DNA of 64,000 nt from Sphingobium fontiphilum. Lineage in GTDB: Bacteria > Pseudomonadota > Alphaproteobacteria > Sphingomonadales > Sphingomonadaceae. This document shows positions 46,846 through 58,242 of the stretch, piece by piece (position 1 is the stretch's first letter; the number at the start of each line of letters is the position of its first letter). The notes beneath the pieces are model-generated. The model made no database searches. It saw only the letters and a program-made list of their open reading frames with translations, and was not told the origin of the DNA. The stretch lies in assembly GCF_014196635.1 (NCBI RefSeq), contig NZ_JACIEB010000001.1:310001-374000 (forward strand). Reading direction: 5' to 3'. Position numbers and translations under genes: made by a program.

Positions 46846-47244
46846 TCAGCCGGTGGCGCCGGACAGGTAGGTCACCAATTCCACCTTGCTGACCGACGCG
46901 CTCTTGTCGGCATCGGCGGTCGTAAAGGCGCCGCTGGCCCAAGCAGTCACTTCGGCGGGCGGCAGCATCTTGCCGGTGGCCTTCATTTCCTGCTCCTTCA
47001 GGGCAGTCATCCAGCGGCCAAATTCGGCCTGATCCAGTTGACCGTCGCCATTGGCGTCATAAGAGGGAAACTCGCCGTCAACGATGGACGCCACTGCATC
47101 AGCGGGGTTGGCCGGTGCGGGTTGGGCTGCCTGAGGGGTAGCCGTTGCGGGTTCGGCTGCCTGTGGCGAAGCCGGTGCGGCGTCCTGCGCAATGGCTGGG
47201 GCGGAAATGGCGATCATTGCCGAACAGAGAAAAAAGCGAACCAT
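46846..47244 (-). CDS. Exported EF-hand calcium-binding protein
   Basis: The 132-residue protein has a signal peptide (about 1-19), an Ala/Pro-rich linker and two EF-hand-like loops, DANGDGQLDQAE (canonical) and DADKSASVSKVE (degenerate). It should bind Ca2+ in the periplasm. AAGGAG lies 6 bases before the ATG. Its partner is unknown. It is flanked by a terminator and a 293-base region without genes before purB. Confidence 0.82.
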   Translation of the reverse strand: MVRFFLCSAMIAISAPAIAQDAAPASPQAAEPATATPQAAQPAPANPADAVASIVDGEFPSYDANGDGQLDQAEFGRWMTALKEQEMKATGKMLPPAEVTAWASGAFTTADADKSASVSKVELVTYLSGATG

Positions 47245-47537
47245 GCGACACTCCTTCGATATTATCGGTTCATCCAGTGCTTAAGTGAAGAACCAGCTTG
47301 TTCTGACCGGATGAACAGATGGGCATCGTGAGATGTTCCGCATATTTTCGGTGTAATATTTCAGTTCATCGGTCGATATATTTCGTCTCACCGATCTTCT
47401 GAGCCAAAGGCCGGTCAGGTCGCGCAACCTTCGCCCGGCGAACGCCCGAACCCATGGGTCATTGGCTCATTTGCCTGCGCTGCCCGACGCTGCTAGGCGG
47501 CACGCCATTCCGTCCACGCCTTATCTCAGGATTCGCC

Positions 47538-48851
47538 ATGATCCCTCGCTACGCCCGCCCGCAGATGACCGCCCTCTGGGAACCGGAAGCCCGCTTCAAA
47601 ATCTGGTTCGAAATCGAGGCGCACGCAACGGAGAAACTGGGCGAACTGGGCGTGGTGCCGCCGTCAGCGGCGAAGGCGCTGTGGGACTGGTGGGCGACCA
47701 ACCCGGCCATCGACGTGCCCGCCATCGACGCGATCGAAGCGGTGACCAAGCATGACGTCATCGCCTTCTTGACCTGGGTCGCCGAACAGGTGGGCGACGA
47801 AGCCCGCTTCATGCATCAGGGCATGACGTCGTCGGATGTTCTCGACACCTGCCTTGCGGTTCAACTCGCACGCGCCGCCGATATCTTGCTCGATGATCTC
47901 GACAAGCTGCTGGAGGTGATCAAGCGTCGCGCCTTTGAGCACAAATTTACGCCGACCATCGGCCGCAGCCATGGCATCCATGCGGAACCTGTGACTTTCG
48001 GCCTCAAGATGGCGGAGGCCTATGCCGAGTTCGCCCGTTGCAGGACGCGCCTGATCGCGGCCAGGGCGGAAATCGCGACCTGCGCCATTTCCGGCGCGGT
48101 CGGCACCTTCGCCAATATCGACCCGCGCGTCGAGGAACATGTCGCCGAAAAACTGGGCCTGGCCGTGGAGCCGGTGTCGACGCAGGTCATCCCGCGCGAC
48201 CGCCACGCCATGTTCTTCGCGACGCTGGGCGTCATCGCCTCGTCGATTGAACGGCTCGCCATCGAAGTGCGCCACTTGCAGCGGACCGAAGTGCTGGAGG
48301 CGGAGGAATATTTCTCCCCCGGGCAGAAGGGATCGAGCGCCATGCCGCACAAGCGCAACCCGGTGCTGACCGAAAATCTGACCGGCCTTGCCCGCATGGT
48401 GCGCGCCTATGCCCTGCCCGCGATGGAGAATGTCGCCCTGTGGCATGAACGCGACATCAGCCATAGCTCGGTCGAACGCTATATCGGTCCCGACGCCACC
48501 ATCACGCTGGACTTCGCGCTGGCGCGGCTCACCGGCGTCATCGACAAGCTGCTGGTCTATCCCGAACGGATGATGAAGAATCTCGACAAGATGGGCGGCC
48601 TTGTCCACTCGCAGCGCGTGCTGCTGGCGCTGACGCAGGCGGGCGTCAGCCGCGAGGACAGCTATCGTTACGTGCAGCGCAACGCCATGAAAGTGTGGGA
48701 GTCCGATGGCCAGTTGTCGTTGATGGAATTGCTCAAGGCGGACCCTGACGTTGCTGCGGCGTTGAGCGCCGACCAGATCGCGGAAAAATTCAACCTCGAT
48801 TATCATTTCAAGCAGGTCGACACGATTTTTGCGCGCGTCTTTGGCGTCTGA
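47538..48851 (+). CDS. purB: Adenylosuccinate lyase
   Basis: The 437-residue homotetramer cleaves SAICAR and adenylosuccinate in purine synthesis. The signature loop [11 protein letters not shown] is intact, as are the TSSDVLDTC and GRSHG motifs. The ATG at 47538 gives the usual MIPRYARP N-terminus, whereas an upstream in-frame start at 47454 is not family-like. The upstream 290 bases are AT-richer, with no gene seen. Confidence 0.97.
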   Translation: MIPRYARPQMTALWEPEARFKIWFEIEAHATEKLGELGVVPPSAAKALWDWWATNPAIDVPAIDAIEAVTKHDVIAFLTWVAEQVGDEARFMHQGMTSSDVLDTCLAVQLARAADILLDDLDKLLEVIKRRAFEHKFTPTIGRSHGIHAEPVTFGLKMAEAYAEFARCRTRLIAARAEIATCAISGAVGTFANIDPRVEEHVAEKLGLAVEPVSTQVIPRDRHAMFFATLGVIASSIERLAIEVRHLQRTEVLEAEEYFSPGQKGSSAMPHKRNPVLTENLTGLARMVRAYALPAMENVALWHERDISHSSVERYIGPDATITLDFALARLTGVIDKLLVYPERMMKNLDKMGGLVHSQRVLLALTQAGVSREDSYRYVQRNAMKVWESDGQLSLMELLKADPDVAAALSADQIAEKFNLDYHFKQVDTIFARVFGV

Positions 48852-48942
48852 ACCCGGAGCGAAAGGGCGGCGTTGGGCGGGGCTTTCGCCCCCGTCCAAA
48901 ATCGCCTAAGTTACCCGGTGAAAAAGCCAAAAAGGATAGCCG

Positions 48943-49296
48943 ATGCAATTCCTGAAGACCGCATTCTGGGTCATATTGGCGGTGGCGATCGCCCTGTTCT
49001 GCAAGGCGAACAACAGGCCGGTCGATATCAAGATCTGGGGCGATATCGTCTGGGAAACGCGTATCTGGTTTCCGATCGTTCTGGCATTTCTGCTCGGCGC
49101 ATTACCCATCTGGATCATTGGCCGCGCCAGAATATGGAGCCTGCGCCGTCGGCTGGACAGCTCCGAACGCGCGCTCGCCAATATGGCGGCAACCAGTGCC
49201 CCGCCACCATCCCCCATCGGCGCGCTGCCAGACGCGGCTCCGGTTCCTCCCTCCTTCCCTTCCGATCTACCGCCAGCCACAGCAGGTAACGCATGA
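48943..49296 (+). CDS. LapA-domain inner-membrane protein
   Basis: The 117-residue protein has two membrane segments (about 5-20 and 42-60) of the LapA/DUF1049 type and a Pro/Ala/Ser-rich cytoplasmic tail. In E. coli the similar LapA assists lipopolysaccharide assembly with LapB; no LapB is adjacent here. It overlaps pyrF by 4 bases, so the two are coupled. Confidence 0.83.
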   Translation: MQFLKTAFWVILAVAIALFCKANNRPVDIKIWGDIVWETRIWFPIVLAFLLGALPIWIIGRARIWSLRRRLDSSERALANMAATSAPPPSPIGALPDAAPVPPSFPSDLPPATAGNA

Positions 49297-49967
49297 ACAG
49301 CCCGCTCTATGTCGCCATCGACACGCCCGATCTGCAAAAGGCCGAAGCCCTGGCCCGGCAGGTTCGCAACCATGTCGGCGGGCTGAAACTCGGTCTCGAA
49401 TTCTTTTGCGCCAATGGCCATCATGGCGTGCACCAGATGGCGAAGATCGGCCTGCCCATCTTCCTCGACCTCAAATTGCACGACATCCCCAATACAGTGG
49501 CCAAGGCGGTGCAGGCGCTGCATCCGCTGGAACCGGCAATCCTGACCGTGCACGCGGCTGGCGGGCGCGCCATGCTGGAGGATGCAAAGGCGGCGGCGGG
49601 GAGTCATACCAAAGTGGTCGCAGTAACGGTGCTGACCAGCCTGGACGACGGCGACCTTCTCGACATCGGCGTCGGCGGCCGCGCCATGGATCAGGTTTCG
49701 CGTCTGGCCGACCTGGCGCAAAGCGCCGGGCTGGACGGGATCGTCTGTTCGGGTGAGGAAGTCGGCGTCGCCCGGGCGGCCTGGCCCAATGGCTTTTTCG
49801 TCGTCCCCGGCGTACGCCCGGCCGGTGGCGCCATGGGGGATCAGAAGCGGGCCGTCACCCCCCGCGAGGCGCTTGATCGCGGCGCATCGATTCTGGTCGT
49901 CGGTCGCCCGATCAGCCTGGCCGCCGATCCCGACCTTGCCGCGCGCGCGATTGAAGCGACGCTTTAG
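49293..49967 (+). CDS. pyrF: Orotidine 5'-phosphate decarboxylase
   Basis: The 224-residue TIM-barrel enzyme makes UMP. The catalytic Asp-Lys-Asp set lies in FLDLKLHDIPNT near residues 56-67, and the late VPGVRP loop is intact. It is coupled to the LapA-domain gene upstream and ends tail-to-tail with the nucleotidyltransferase gene, overlapping it by 4 bases. Confidence 0.96.
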   Translation: MNSPLYVAIDTPDLQKAEALARQVRNHVGGLKLGLEFFCANGHHGVHQMAKIGLPIFLDLKLHDIPNTVAKAVQALHPLEPAILTVHAAGGRAMLEDAKAAAGSHTKVVAVTVLTSLDDGDLLDIGVGGRAMDQVSRLADLAQSAGLDGIVCSGEEVGVARAAWPNGFFVVPGVRPAGGAMGDQKRAVTPREALDRGASILVVGRPISLAADPDLAARAIEATL

Positions 49968-50749
49968 GCTGCGGCCCGCCGCTCCAATATCTCTTCCGCC
50001 ACCCCGCGCGTGCGGACATTGTCGACGTCGATGGCCGCAGCGCCGTCTGAGAGGATCACGGGGCGTATCTCCATGCGGAAACGGCGTGAAAAGCGCGCAA
50101 AGGCCTGCTCCAGAGTGCCAATGCCGAAGCGGAACCGAACGAGGTTCAGCAGGCCGAATGCGCCGATGATCCGCGCGGGATATTTGGCGAACTGCCCGCC
50201 GGACCGGAACGTCTCGGCTGCTTTCAACGCCCCGGCATTGCCGATCCAATAGCTGTTGCAGTTGGAATAGGCATTGTCTGAAAAACGGTAGAAGCGCCGC
50301 TGCCCGTCAGGATGGGCGGCAAGAACGGCGTCCCGTGGCGCGAACGCCACGGCGGCGTCAGCGCCCTGGGCGCCCGCCCGGAATTCGGCGATCATCGCTC
50401 CGGTCAGCAGGACATTGTCGGCGGTGGTGATGATAAGGGGGAATTGCGCGCCCTGCGCTGCGCCGAGGACGCTGTCGACCAGATTGGGTTGGGCCTTGGA
50501 AATGGTCAGCCGCCCTTCCGATCGCAATCGGACCACCGTTTCCAGCGCGTCGAGCACGGCGGGGTCATCAATCGATATGTGGATATGGGCGACATCGGCG
50601 CTTTCCGCCAATGTCGTCAGCGCGTGCAGGACCATGGGCCTCCCGGCCACCGGCGACAGGCATTTGTGACTGACCCCAGCCTCCTGCGCCAGCGGGTCCA
50701 GCGTTTCGCCCCTGCGTCCGGCCAGCAGGATGACATCAACCGCGCTCAC
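49964..50749 (-). CDS. MobA-like nucleotidyltransferase-fold protein, role unknown
   Basis: The 261-residue protein opens with VDVILLAGRRGETLDPL, a variant of the sugar-nucleotide or MobA-type transferase signature with Arg-Arg-Gly where (G/A)GxG(T/S)R is usual, and has a KCLSPVAGRPMV motif. It is probably a nucleotidyltransferase for an unknown sugar or cofactor. The start is the GTG at 50749, forming GTGA with the upstream ATP-grasp gene's stop. The pairing suggests a joint pathway. Low similarity to any named enzyme I can recall. Confidence 0.75.
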   Translation of the reverse strand: MSAVDVILLAGRRGETLDPLAQEAGVSHKCLSPVAGRPMVLHALTTLAESADVAHIHISIDDPAVLDALETVVRLRSEGRLTISKAQPNLVDSVLGAAQGAQFPLIITTADNVLLTGAMIAEFRAGAQGADAAVAFAPRDAVLAAHPDGQRRFYRFSDNAYSNCNSYWIGNAGALKAAETFRSGGQFAKYPARIIGAFGLLNLVRFRFGIGTLEQAFARFSRRFRMEIRPVILSDGAAAIDVDNVRTRGVAEEILERRAAA

Positions 50750-51777
50750 GCCGCGCGCTCCAGAGCCTGCTGCTCCAGAAGCCCCTGCCGGGCCAGGCTG
50801 TGCGCCAAAATGGTTTCGACCAGGCTGGCATGATCGACGCCCAGCGTCGCGGCCGAACGAGAGATGGTTTTGCGCGACCACAGGTTGCACGACAGGTTCA
50901 CTTCCATGAACAACAATGCATCGCTTTGCGGATCATAGCGGAACTCGAAGCGGCCATAGTCGAACGGCCATAGTTCGGGGAGCAATGCTTCCACCATCAT
51001 GCGCAGCCGCTGGCGCAATCCGCCATCCTCGACAGGGACCAGCGGGTCGTCGCCAGCCGGGACCAGGCCGCGTTTTTCCTCATAGCTGCGTTCGCGCATT
51101 GGATCATCCGGCAGATACATCATCGGCGGCAATATCCATGGCGCATTCCCGCTACCGCCGACCACCGGCACCGCCACGTCCAGCAGCGGCTCCCAGCGTT
51201 CGACAATGACGTCATGGCCCTGTGCGAACAGATCGTCGGCGTGGTCATGGGCTTCTGCCCACGAAGAAACGGTGCGTACGCCCCATGAAGCCGAAGAGGC
51301 GTTGGGCTTTACGATCAGCTTTTCCGCTTGGAACGCCGGCGCCTCCGGCAGGCCGCCCCGGCGCAGGCATTGCCAATCCATTGTCGGCACGCCGCGCGTG
51401 CGCGCGATCATCTTGCTCAGATGTTTGTCGTCCGACGCGCCCCGCAGGATCGGGCTGGCGCCCAGAAAAGGGATGCCGGCACGGGTCAGCAGCAAGGGCG
51501 CCAACATCTCGCTGTTGAGGAAGCCGCCCCGGTTGAGCAGCGTGACCACGAAATCGACCGGCGGCGCGTCGAACAATATCTCATAATTGTCCGCCGCCAG
51601 CAGGTGCAGGCCGATGCCTTCCAGGGTCGTTCGCAATTCATGGTGATAGACGGCGTGATTGCCATCGACCGGATCGGGCGCGCCATCCTTGCAGGCGTGC
51701 TTGGCGAGGAACAGGACGCGCAGGCGCGCCTTGTCCGCAGGAGAGAGGCGCATGACGCGGGGGTGATCGTAGACCAT
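50746..51777 (-). CDS. ATP-grasp ligase of the D-Ala-D-Ala ligase type, substrate unknown
   Basis: The 343-residue protein carries an ATP-grasp fold: KLIVKPNASSASWGV (ATP-binding lysine loop), VIVERWE and the metal-binding EVNLSCN near the end. The N-terminal part resembles a D-Ala-D-Ala ligase (GIPFLGASPILRGASDDKHLSK). It is not close to Ddl itself in the active site region, so its peptide or amine substrate is uncertain. The start is unsure: frame-wide candidates lie at 51831, 51792, 51777 and 51753. It overlaps the nucleotidyltransferase gene by 4 bases. Confidence 0.72.
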   Translation of the reverse strand: MVYDHPRVMRLSPADKARLRVLFLAKHACKDGAPDPVDGNHAVYHHELRTTLEGIGLHLLAADNYEILFDAPPVDFVVTLLNRGGFLNSEMLAPLLLTRAGIPFLGASPILRGASDDKHLSKMIARTRGVPTMDWQCLRRGGLPEAPAFQAEKLIVKPNASSASWGVRTVSSWAEAHDHADDLFAQGHDVIVERWEPLLDVAVPVVGGSGNAPWILPPMMYLPDDPMRERSYEEKRGLVPAGDDPLVPVEDGGLRQRLRMMVEALLPELWPFDYGRFEFRYDPQSDALLFMEVNLSCNLWSRKTISRSAATLGVDHASLVETILAHSLARQGLLEQQALERAA

Positions 51778-51872
51778 GCCGCATCCATGCATCAGGGCTG
51801 TTACGCGCCCACGACTGAAGGATGACAACACAGGGTATGCACAATGACCCTGATGTTACGAATATGGGAAAA

Positions 51873-51950
51873 TGGGGCGACCGATGGGATCCGAACCCAC
51901 GACCTCTGGTACCACAAACCAGCGCTCTAACCGACTGAGCTACGATCGCC
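51873..51950 (-). tRNA. tRNA-His (anticodon GUG)
   Basis: The minus strand folds with acceptor GCGATCG and CGGTCGC, an anticodon arm CTGGT-TTGTGGT-ACCAG giving GUG, and an encoded CCA. The extra 5' G (opposite C73) typical of tRNA-His is encoded, unlike in some alphaproteobacteria where it is absent. Confidence 0.94.
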
Positions 51951-52154
51951 ACGGGGCCGTCCGGCCCGTCGAGAGAAGCGCACATATGCGGCCCCGGCGC
52001 GCCCGTCAAGCAAGCAGTTGCGGCTTTTTCCTCGGGCAAAAGAAAAGGAGCAGAAGCGTCGCCGCCCTGCCCCTTTTTACCTCTCTGCTCGGGCGCTCGC
52101 TTCCGACTTATCCGGAAGTCAGGCGCGCCTCTCCTAAAACAGTCCGGCCGCGAT

Positions 52155-52200
52155 ATCCGAAAAAAGATGTCGACGGGGGCGGTGCCCGCAGGCGGCCCCC
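52155..52200 (-). terminator. Possible terminator after hupB
   Basis: A GGGGGC...GCCCCC inverted repeat with a long loop is followed on the minus strand, after about ten bases, by six T residues. The stem-to-T spacing is not ideal. Confidence 0.35.
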
Positions 52201-52209
52201 ATCAAGCGA

Positions 52210-52482
52210 TCAGTTGACTGCGTCCTTGAGGCCCTTGCCGGCCTTGAACTTGGGCTGGCTAGAGGCTTCAATGGTCATGGTTTCGCCAGTGCGCGGGTTG
52301 CGACCGGTGGAAGCCTTGCGCTGCGAAACGGAGAAAGTGCCGAAACCAACCAGGCGCACTTCGTCGCCCTTCTTCAGCGAGGCGGTGATCGCCTCGAATA
52401 CGCCTTCGACGGCCTTGGCGGCGTCATTCTTGCTCAGGCCGCTGCTGTCGGCGACGGCGCTGATGAGATCCTGCTTATTCAT
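52210..52482 (-). CDS. hupB: DNA-binding protein HU
   Basis: The 90-residue histone-like protein has the KKGDEVRLVGFGTF strand and the TGRNPRTGE arm. HU bends DNA non-specifically and compacts the nucleoid. It lies downstream of lon, the common lon-hupB order. Its start ATG has an AAGG ahead of it. Confidence 0.96.
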   Translation of the reverse strand: MNKQDLISAVADSSGLSKNDAAKAVEGVFEAITASLKKGDEVRLVGFGTFSVSQRKASTGRNPRTGETMTIEASSQPKFKAGKGLKDAVN

Positions 52483-52647
52483 GCCTTGGGAACCCCCTTC
52501 TTTAAAGGTGTCTGATTGATAGGAATCGCGGTTTGAGGCGCGCCAATAAGGCTTGGAATTCCGATGCTGTCAAAGGGAAAGCGACGAGTTTCCGGGGATA
52601 TCGGCGATTTTGATCCACCTTGGTCAAAACCGCCGATTTCCGCCACT

Positions 52648-55044
52648 TTAATGCCGCAGTGCAGCATCACCCTCGCGGGGGGCGCCATGCCCCGGCTGGG
52701 CGGCCAGATCATCTTCCTCGGTCCAGTCGATGGGCTCCAGCGGCGCCGCCAGGGCGCGGGCCAGAACCTGGTCGACATGGGACACGGGAACGATTTCCAG
52801 CCCTTCGCGGATGTTGGCCGGTATTTCGGCCAGATCCTTTTCATTATCCTGCGGAATCAACACGGTCTTGATCCCGCCGCGCAGGGCGGCGAGCAGTTTT
52901 TCCTTCAACCCCCCGATCGGCAGCACGCGCCCACGCAGGGTAACTTCCCCCGTCATGGCCACGTCCTTGTGCACCGGAATACCGGTGAGCGCGCTGACGA
53001 TGCAGGTCACCATGCCAATGCCCGCTGACGGCCCATCCTTCGGCACCGCGCCCTCGGGCAGGTGAATGTGGATGTCCTTGCGCTGGAAGATGCTGGGCTT
53101 GATGCCATAGCCGGGCGAACGCGCCCGGACGTATGAAAAGGCGGCCTGAACCGATTCGTTCATCACCTCGCCCAGCTTGCCGGTCGTCTTGATCGCGCCC
53201 TTGCCGGGCACGGTGACCGCCTCGATAGTCAGAAGTTCGCCGCCGACTTCGGTCCAGGCAAGGCCCGTTACCGCACCGATCTGGTTTTCTTCTTCGCCCA
53301 CGCCATGGCGATATTTGCGGACACCCGCATAGTCGGCCAGATTTTCCGGCGTGATGACGACCTTGTCAAAGGCGCCTTCCAATATCTTGCGCAGCGCCTT
53401 GCGCGCGAGGCGCGCAATCTCTCGCTCCAGCGTGCGAACCCCGGCTTCCCGGGTATAGTAACGGATGAGGTCGCGAACCCCCTCCTCCGTCACTTCGAAT
53501 TCGCCTGCCTTCAGGCCATGGGCGTCGATCTGCTTGGGCAACAGGTGCCGCTGGGCGATCTCGACCTTCTCATCCTCGGTATAGCCCTCCAGCCGGATGA
53601 TTTCCATGCGGTCGAGCAGCGCCTGCGGCAGGTTGAGGCTGTTTGCCGTGGTCACGAACATGATGTCGGACAGATCAACGTCGATTTCCAGATAATGGTC
53701 CTGGAACTTGCTGTTCTGTTCCGGGTCCAGCACCTCCAGCAGCGCCGAAGCGGGATCGCCCCGGAAATCCTGACCCAGCTTATCGATCTCGTCGAGCAGG
53801 AACAGTGGGTTCATCGTCCCCGCCTTTTTCAGGTTGGTGACGATCTTGCCCGGCAGCGATCCGATATAGGTGCGGCGGTGGCCGCGAATTTCCGCTTCGT
53901 CGCGCACGCCGCCCAGCGACTGGCGCACGAACTCGCGGCCGGTGGCTTTCGCAATCGAACGGCCAAGCGAAGTCTTGCCCACGCCCGGCGGGCCGACAAG
54001 GCACAGGATCGGGCCTTTCAGCTTGTTGGTGCGCGCCTGCACGGCCAGATATTCGATGATCCGGTCCTTGACCTTTTCCAGCGCGAAATGATCCTCGTCC
54101 AGGATCGCCTGCGCCTTTTTCAGGTCGTTCTTGACCTTGCCCTTCTTGCCCCAGGGCAGGCCGAGCAGTACGTCGAGATAGTTACGCACCACCGTGGCTT
54201 CGGCCGACATGGGCTGCATGCCCTTGAGCTTCTTGAGCTCCCCATTGGCCTTGGTCCGCGCTTCCTTGGACAGCTTGGTCTTGGCGATCTTGTCGGCCAG
54301 TTCGGCCAGTTCGTCGCCTTCCTCGCCCTCGCCATTACCCAGTTCGCGCTGGATCGCCTTCAACTGCTCATTGAGATAATATTCGCGCTGCGTTTTCTCC
54401 ATCTGGCGCTTGACGCGGCCGCGAATTTTCTTCTCCACCTGGAGCACGCCCAGTTCGCCCTCCATGAAGGCGAACACCATCTCCAGCCGCTTGACCGGAT
54501 CGGACTCGACCAGCAGGGATTGCTTGTCGGCGACCTTCACGTTGATGTTGGCGGCGACAGCATCCGCCAGACGCCCGGCATCGTCGATCTCGCGCAACTG
54601 CACGGGGGTTTCGGCCGGCAGTTTCTTGTTGAGCTTGGCGTAATTTTCGAACTGCTCGGCGACAGAGCGCATCAACGCAGCCGCTTCCGGGCCTTCCGCA
54701 GCCATTTCCTCCAACGGAGTAACCTGAGCGATCAGATGCCCTTCGCCCGGCGAAACTTCGCTCAACTGCGCGCGGCTCTTGCCCTCCACCAGCACGCGGA
54801 CAGTGCCATCGGGCAGCTTGAGCAATTGGAGAACCGTCGCAATCACGCCGGTATCATAGAGCGAATCCCGGCCCGGATCGTCCTCCGCCGGGTCGAGCTG
54901 CGACACCAGAAAAATTTCCTTGTCGGCCGTCATCGCGCTTTCCAGCGCCGACACGCTCTTGTCGCGACCGACGAAGAGCGGAACGATCATCTGCGGAAAA
55001 ACGACGATATCGCGCAGGGGCAGCAAGGGATATTGGCTAGTCAT
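52648..55044 (-). CDS. lon: ATP-dependent protease Lon
   Basis: The 798-residue protease has an N-terminal substrate domain opening [13 protein letters not shown], an AAA+ domain with Walker A GPPGVGKT at about residues 350-357 and a C-terminal Ser-Lys protease domain with Ser673 in KDGPSAG. It degrades misfolded and regulatory proteins. A heat-shock-like promoter lies upstream. It is followed by hupB after 165 bases. Confidence 0.98.
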   Translation of the reverse strand: MTSQYPLLPLRDIVVFPQMIVPLFVGRDKSVSALESAMTADKEIFLVSQLDPAEDDPGRDSLYDTGVIATVLQLLKLPDGTVRVLVEGKSRAQLSEVSPGEGHLIAQVTPLEEMAAEGPEAAALMRSVAEQFENYAKLNKKLPAETPVQLREIDDAGRLADAVAANINVKVADKQSLLVESDPVKRLEMVFAFMEGELGVLQVEKKIRGRVKRQMEKTQREYYLNEQLKAIQRELGNGEGEEGDELAELADKIAKTKLSKEARTKANGELKKLKGMQPMSAEATVVRNYLDVLLGLPWGKKGKVKNDLKKAQAILDEDHFALEKVKDRIIEYLAVQARTNKLKGPILCLVGPPGVGKTSLGRSIAKATGREFVRQSLGGVRDEAEIRGHRRTYIGSLPGKIVTNLKKAGTMNPLFLLDEIDKLGQDFRGDPASALLEVLDPEQNSKFQDHYLEIDVDLSDIMFVTTANSLNLPQALLDRMEIIRLEGYTEDEKVEIAQRHLLPKQIDAHGLKAGEFEVTEEGVRDLIRYYTREAGVRTLEREIARLARKALRKILEGAFDKVVITPENLADYAGVRKYRHGVGEEENQIGAVTGLAWTEVGGELLTIEAVTVPGKGAIKTTGKLGEVMNESVQAAFSYVRARSPGYGIKPSIFQRKDIHIHLPEGAVPKDGPSAGIGMVTCIVSALTGIPVHKDVAMTGEVTLRGRVLPIGGLKEKLLAALRGGIKTVLIPQDNEKDLAEIPANIREGLEIVPVSHVDQVLARALAAPLEPIDWTEEDDLAAQPGHGAPREGDAALRH

Positions 55045-55095
55045 GTAGTCTCCGAAACCGGCAACCGCGCCGGCTCAATCCTTCAATATGACGTC

Positions 55096-55124
55096 ATATG
55101 GGGCGGGCCATGACGGCGATCAAT
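55096..55124 (-). promoter_or_regulatory. Candidate sigma-32 (heat-shock) promoter for lon
   Basis: On the minus strand, ATTGATC (55124-55118) and CCCCATAT (55103-55096) are separated by 14 bases. This resembles the sigma-32 consensus CTTGAAA / CCCCATnT. It lies about 50 bases before the lon ATG. Only a visual match. Confidence 0.45.
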
Positions 55125-55155
55125 TACTCTTGCGTCATAATTCGCGCCCGGTCCA

Positions 55156-55475
55156 TCAGAAGGGCAGCTTGAAGCCCGGGGGCAGCGGCAGGCCGCTCGT
55201 CATCTTCGCCATTTCGCTGGAGCTGGCCTCATCCGCCTTCTTGCGCGCATCGTTGAAGGCGGCCGTCACCAGATCTTCCAAAATCTGCTTTTCGGACGGC
55301 GCCAGCAGGCTGTCGTCAATCGCAACGCCCAATATCCGGCCCTTGGCCGAGGCGCGGACCTTGACCAGACCGCCGCCGGACGATCCCTCCACCTCGATCT
55401 TGTCGAGATTTTCCTGTGCGCGGGTCAATTCCTCCTGCACGCGACTGGCCATGCCCAATATTTCGTTCAGGTCTT

Positions 55476-55479
<4 letters not shown>
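55156..55479 (-). CDS. YbaB/EbfC nucleoid-associated protein
   Basis: The 107-residue protein opens MKDLNEILGMASRVQEELTR and has the family's GGGLVKVRASAKGR strand and a late PLPPGFKLPF tail. YbaB proteins bind DNA as dimers. It lies right after dnaX in the same operon: its ATG overlaps the dnaX stop (ATGA), which supports the shorter start over 55494. Confidence 0.95.
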
Positions 55480-57098
<1,619 letters not shown>

Positions 57099-57167
57099 GG
57101 GGCGCAGTCTAGCGGCTCGGACGGATGCTGTCGAAGTCCAAAGCGGGAACGGCCCGAAAAGGAGAGA

Positions 57168-57263
57168 AGGTGGGAGCCGGAACGACCCGCGGCAAAATCA
57201 CTGTGGCTGCTTCCGTCAGGACCTGACCAGGTTGGCGACGACCACGTCCGCCCGACTCCCGGC
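57168..57263 (-). ncRNA. ffs: Signal recognition particle RNA (4.5S type)
   Basis: On the minus strand a ~96-base RNA folds as a single hairpin (5' GCCGGGAG pairs with CTCCCACC-side bases) with the conserved core CAGGTCC...GGAAGCAGCC in the apical half. It lies just upstream of dnaX, a usual place. Ends are estimated to a few bases. Confidence 0.9.
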
Positions 57264-57306
57264 GCGGCATATGGCGAATTGCCCCATGGATGGCAAGGGC
57301 GGCGCT

Positions 57307-58242
57307 TTAATCGAGCCCCGTCTTCTGCATCCGGCCCAGAAAATCGACCACGGCGGCCGCGACTTCGGCGATGGCCGCTTCCGAAGCCTTGGCGTCGACC
57401 GTCGGCCGGTCGAGGTAGACGGACAATATATATTCGTCGCCCGACGGCGCCATCAGCAGCGCGACGTCGTTATAGGCGTTGCCGCACGTCCCGGTCTTGC
57501 TGCCCGACTTCCACTCCTTGGGCAGGCCGGCGCGGATACGCTTGTCGCCGGTCGGGCTGGCCATCATCCAGCCGCGCAGCCTGCCCGCGCTCTGCGGCTC
57601 CATGTCGCGGAACATCAGCCGCGCCATCAGGGCCGCCATCGCCGCCGGACTGGTCGTGTCGCGCGGATCCCCTTGCGCATTTTCATTCAGCGTCGGCTCG
57701 TCCCGGTCCAGCCGCGTGACGGCATCGCCATGCGCTTTGACAAATGCCGTCAGCCCTGGCGGTCCGCCGATCATCGGCAACAACAGATTGGCGGCGCTGT
57801 TGTCGCTCACCTCCACCGCAGCCTGCGCCAGCTCCGCCATCGACATGCGCCCGCGCTTCTTGTTTTTCTTCACCACTGGCGCATAATCGAGAATGTCATC
57901 GCCACTGAAGGAAATCTCACCCTCCAGCCCGAACTTGCCCGCGTCCGCGCCCATCAGGATGGCGGCGGCCAGCGGCGCCTTGAACGTCGAGCACATGGCG
58001 AAGCGGTCGTCGCGGTTGAAACCCAGCAGCAACGCGCCCTTGCTGTCGACCAGCGCCACGCCAAGCCTGCCGCCGGTGCTGATTTCAATCTCGCGCGGGT
58101 TGCGGATCGACCGCACGACCGATTCGCTGATGGTATAACGCGGCGGTGGCGGCAGCAGCGACGGACGCGGCTTTTCGGGCGCGGCCCGCGCGCCGATCGC
58201 CATCAGCATCGTCGCGATGAGAAGAGCGGGTTTCAACGCCAT
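57307..58242 (-). CDS. Class A beta-lactamase with KPC-like Cys69-Cys238 pair
   Basis: The 311-residue serine beta-lactamase has a signal peptide (about 1-20). Motifs: STFK with nucleophile Ser85 (Ambler 70) and Lys88, SDN at 146-148, EPTLN with Glu182 (Ambler 166), and KTGT at 249-252. A Cys precedes the nucleophile (Cys84, Ambler 69) and another follows KTGT (Cys253, Ambler 238); in KPC, SME, NMC-A and GES enzymes these form a disulfide linked to carbapenem hydrolysis. Spectrum cannot be read from sequence. The start codon overlaps the ferredoxin stop by 10 bases. Confidence 0.93.
   Translation of the reverse strand: MALKPALLIATMLMAIGARAAPEKPRPSLLPPPPRYTISESVVRSIRNPREIEISTGGRLGVALVDSKGALLLGFNRDDRFAMCSTFKAPLAAAILMGADAGKFGLEGEISFSGDDILDYAPVVKKNKKRGRMSMAELAQAAVEVSDNSAANLLLPMIGGPPGLTAFVKAHGDAVTRLDRDEPTLNENAQGDPRDTTSPAAMAALMARLMFRDMEPQSAGRLRGWMMASPTGDKRIRAGLPKEWKSGSKTGTCGNAYNDVALLMAPSGDEYILSVYLDRPTVDAKASEAAIAEVAAAVVDFLGRMQKTGLD

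Noticed and set aside
51873..51950. Check for an alphaproteobacterial tRNA-His lacking the extra 5' G
   Set aside because: The aligned acceptor stem shows the extra G opposite C73, so this is the canonical form.
52483..52647. Region between hupB and lon considered for a small gene
   Set aside because: No frame with a ribosome-binding site and start codon gives a sensible peptide.
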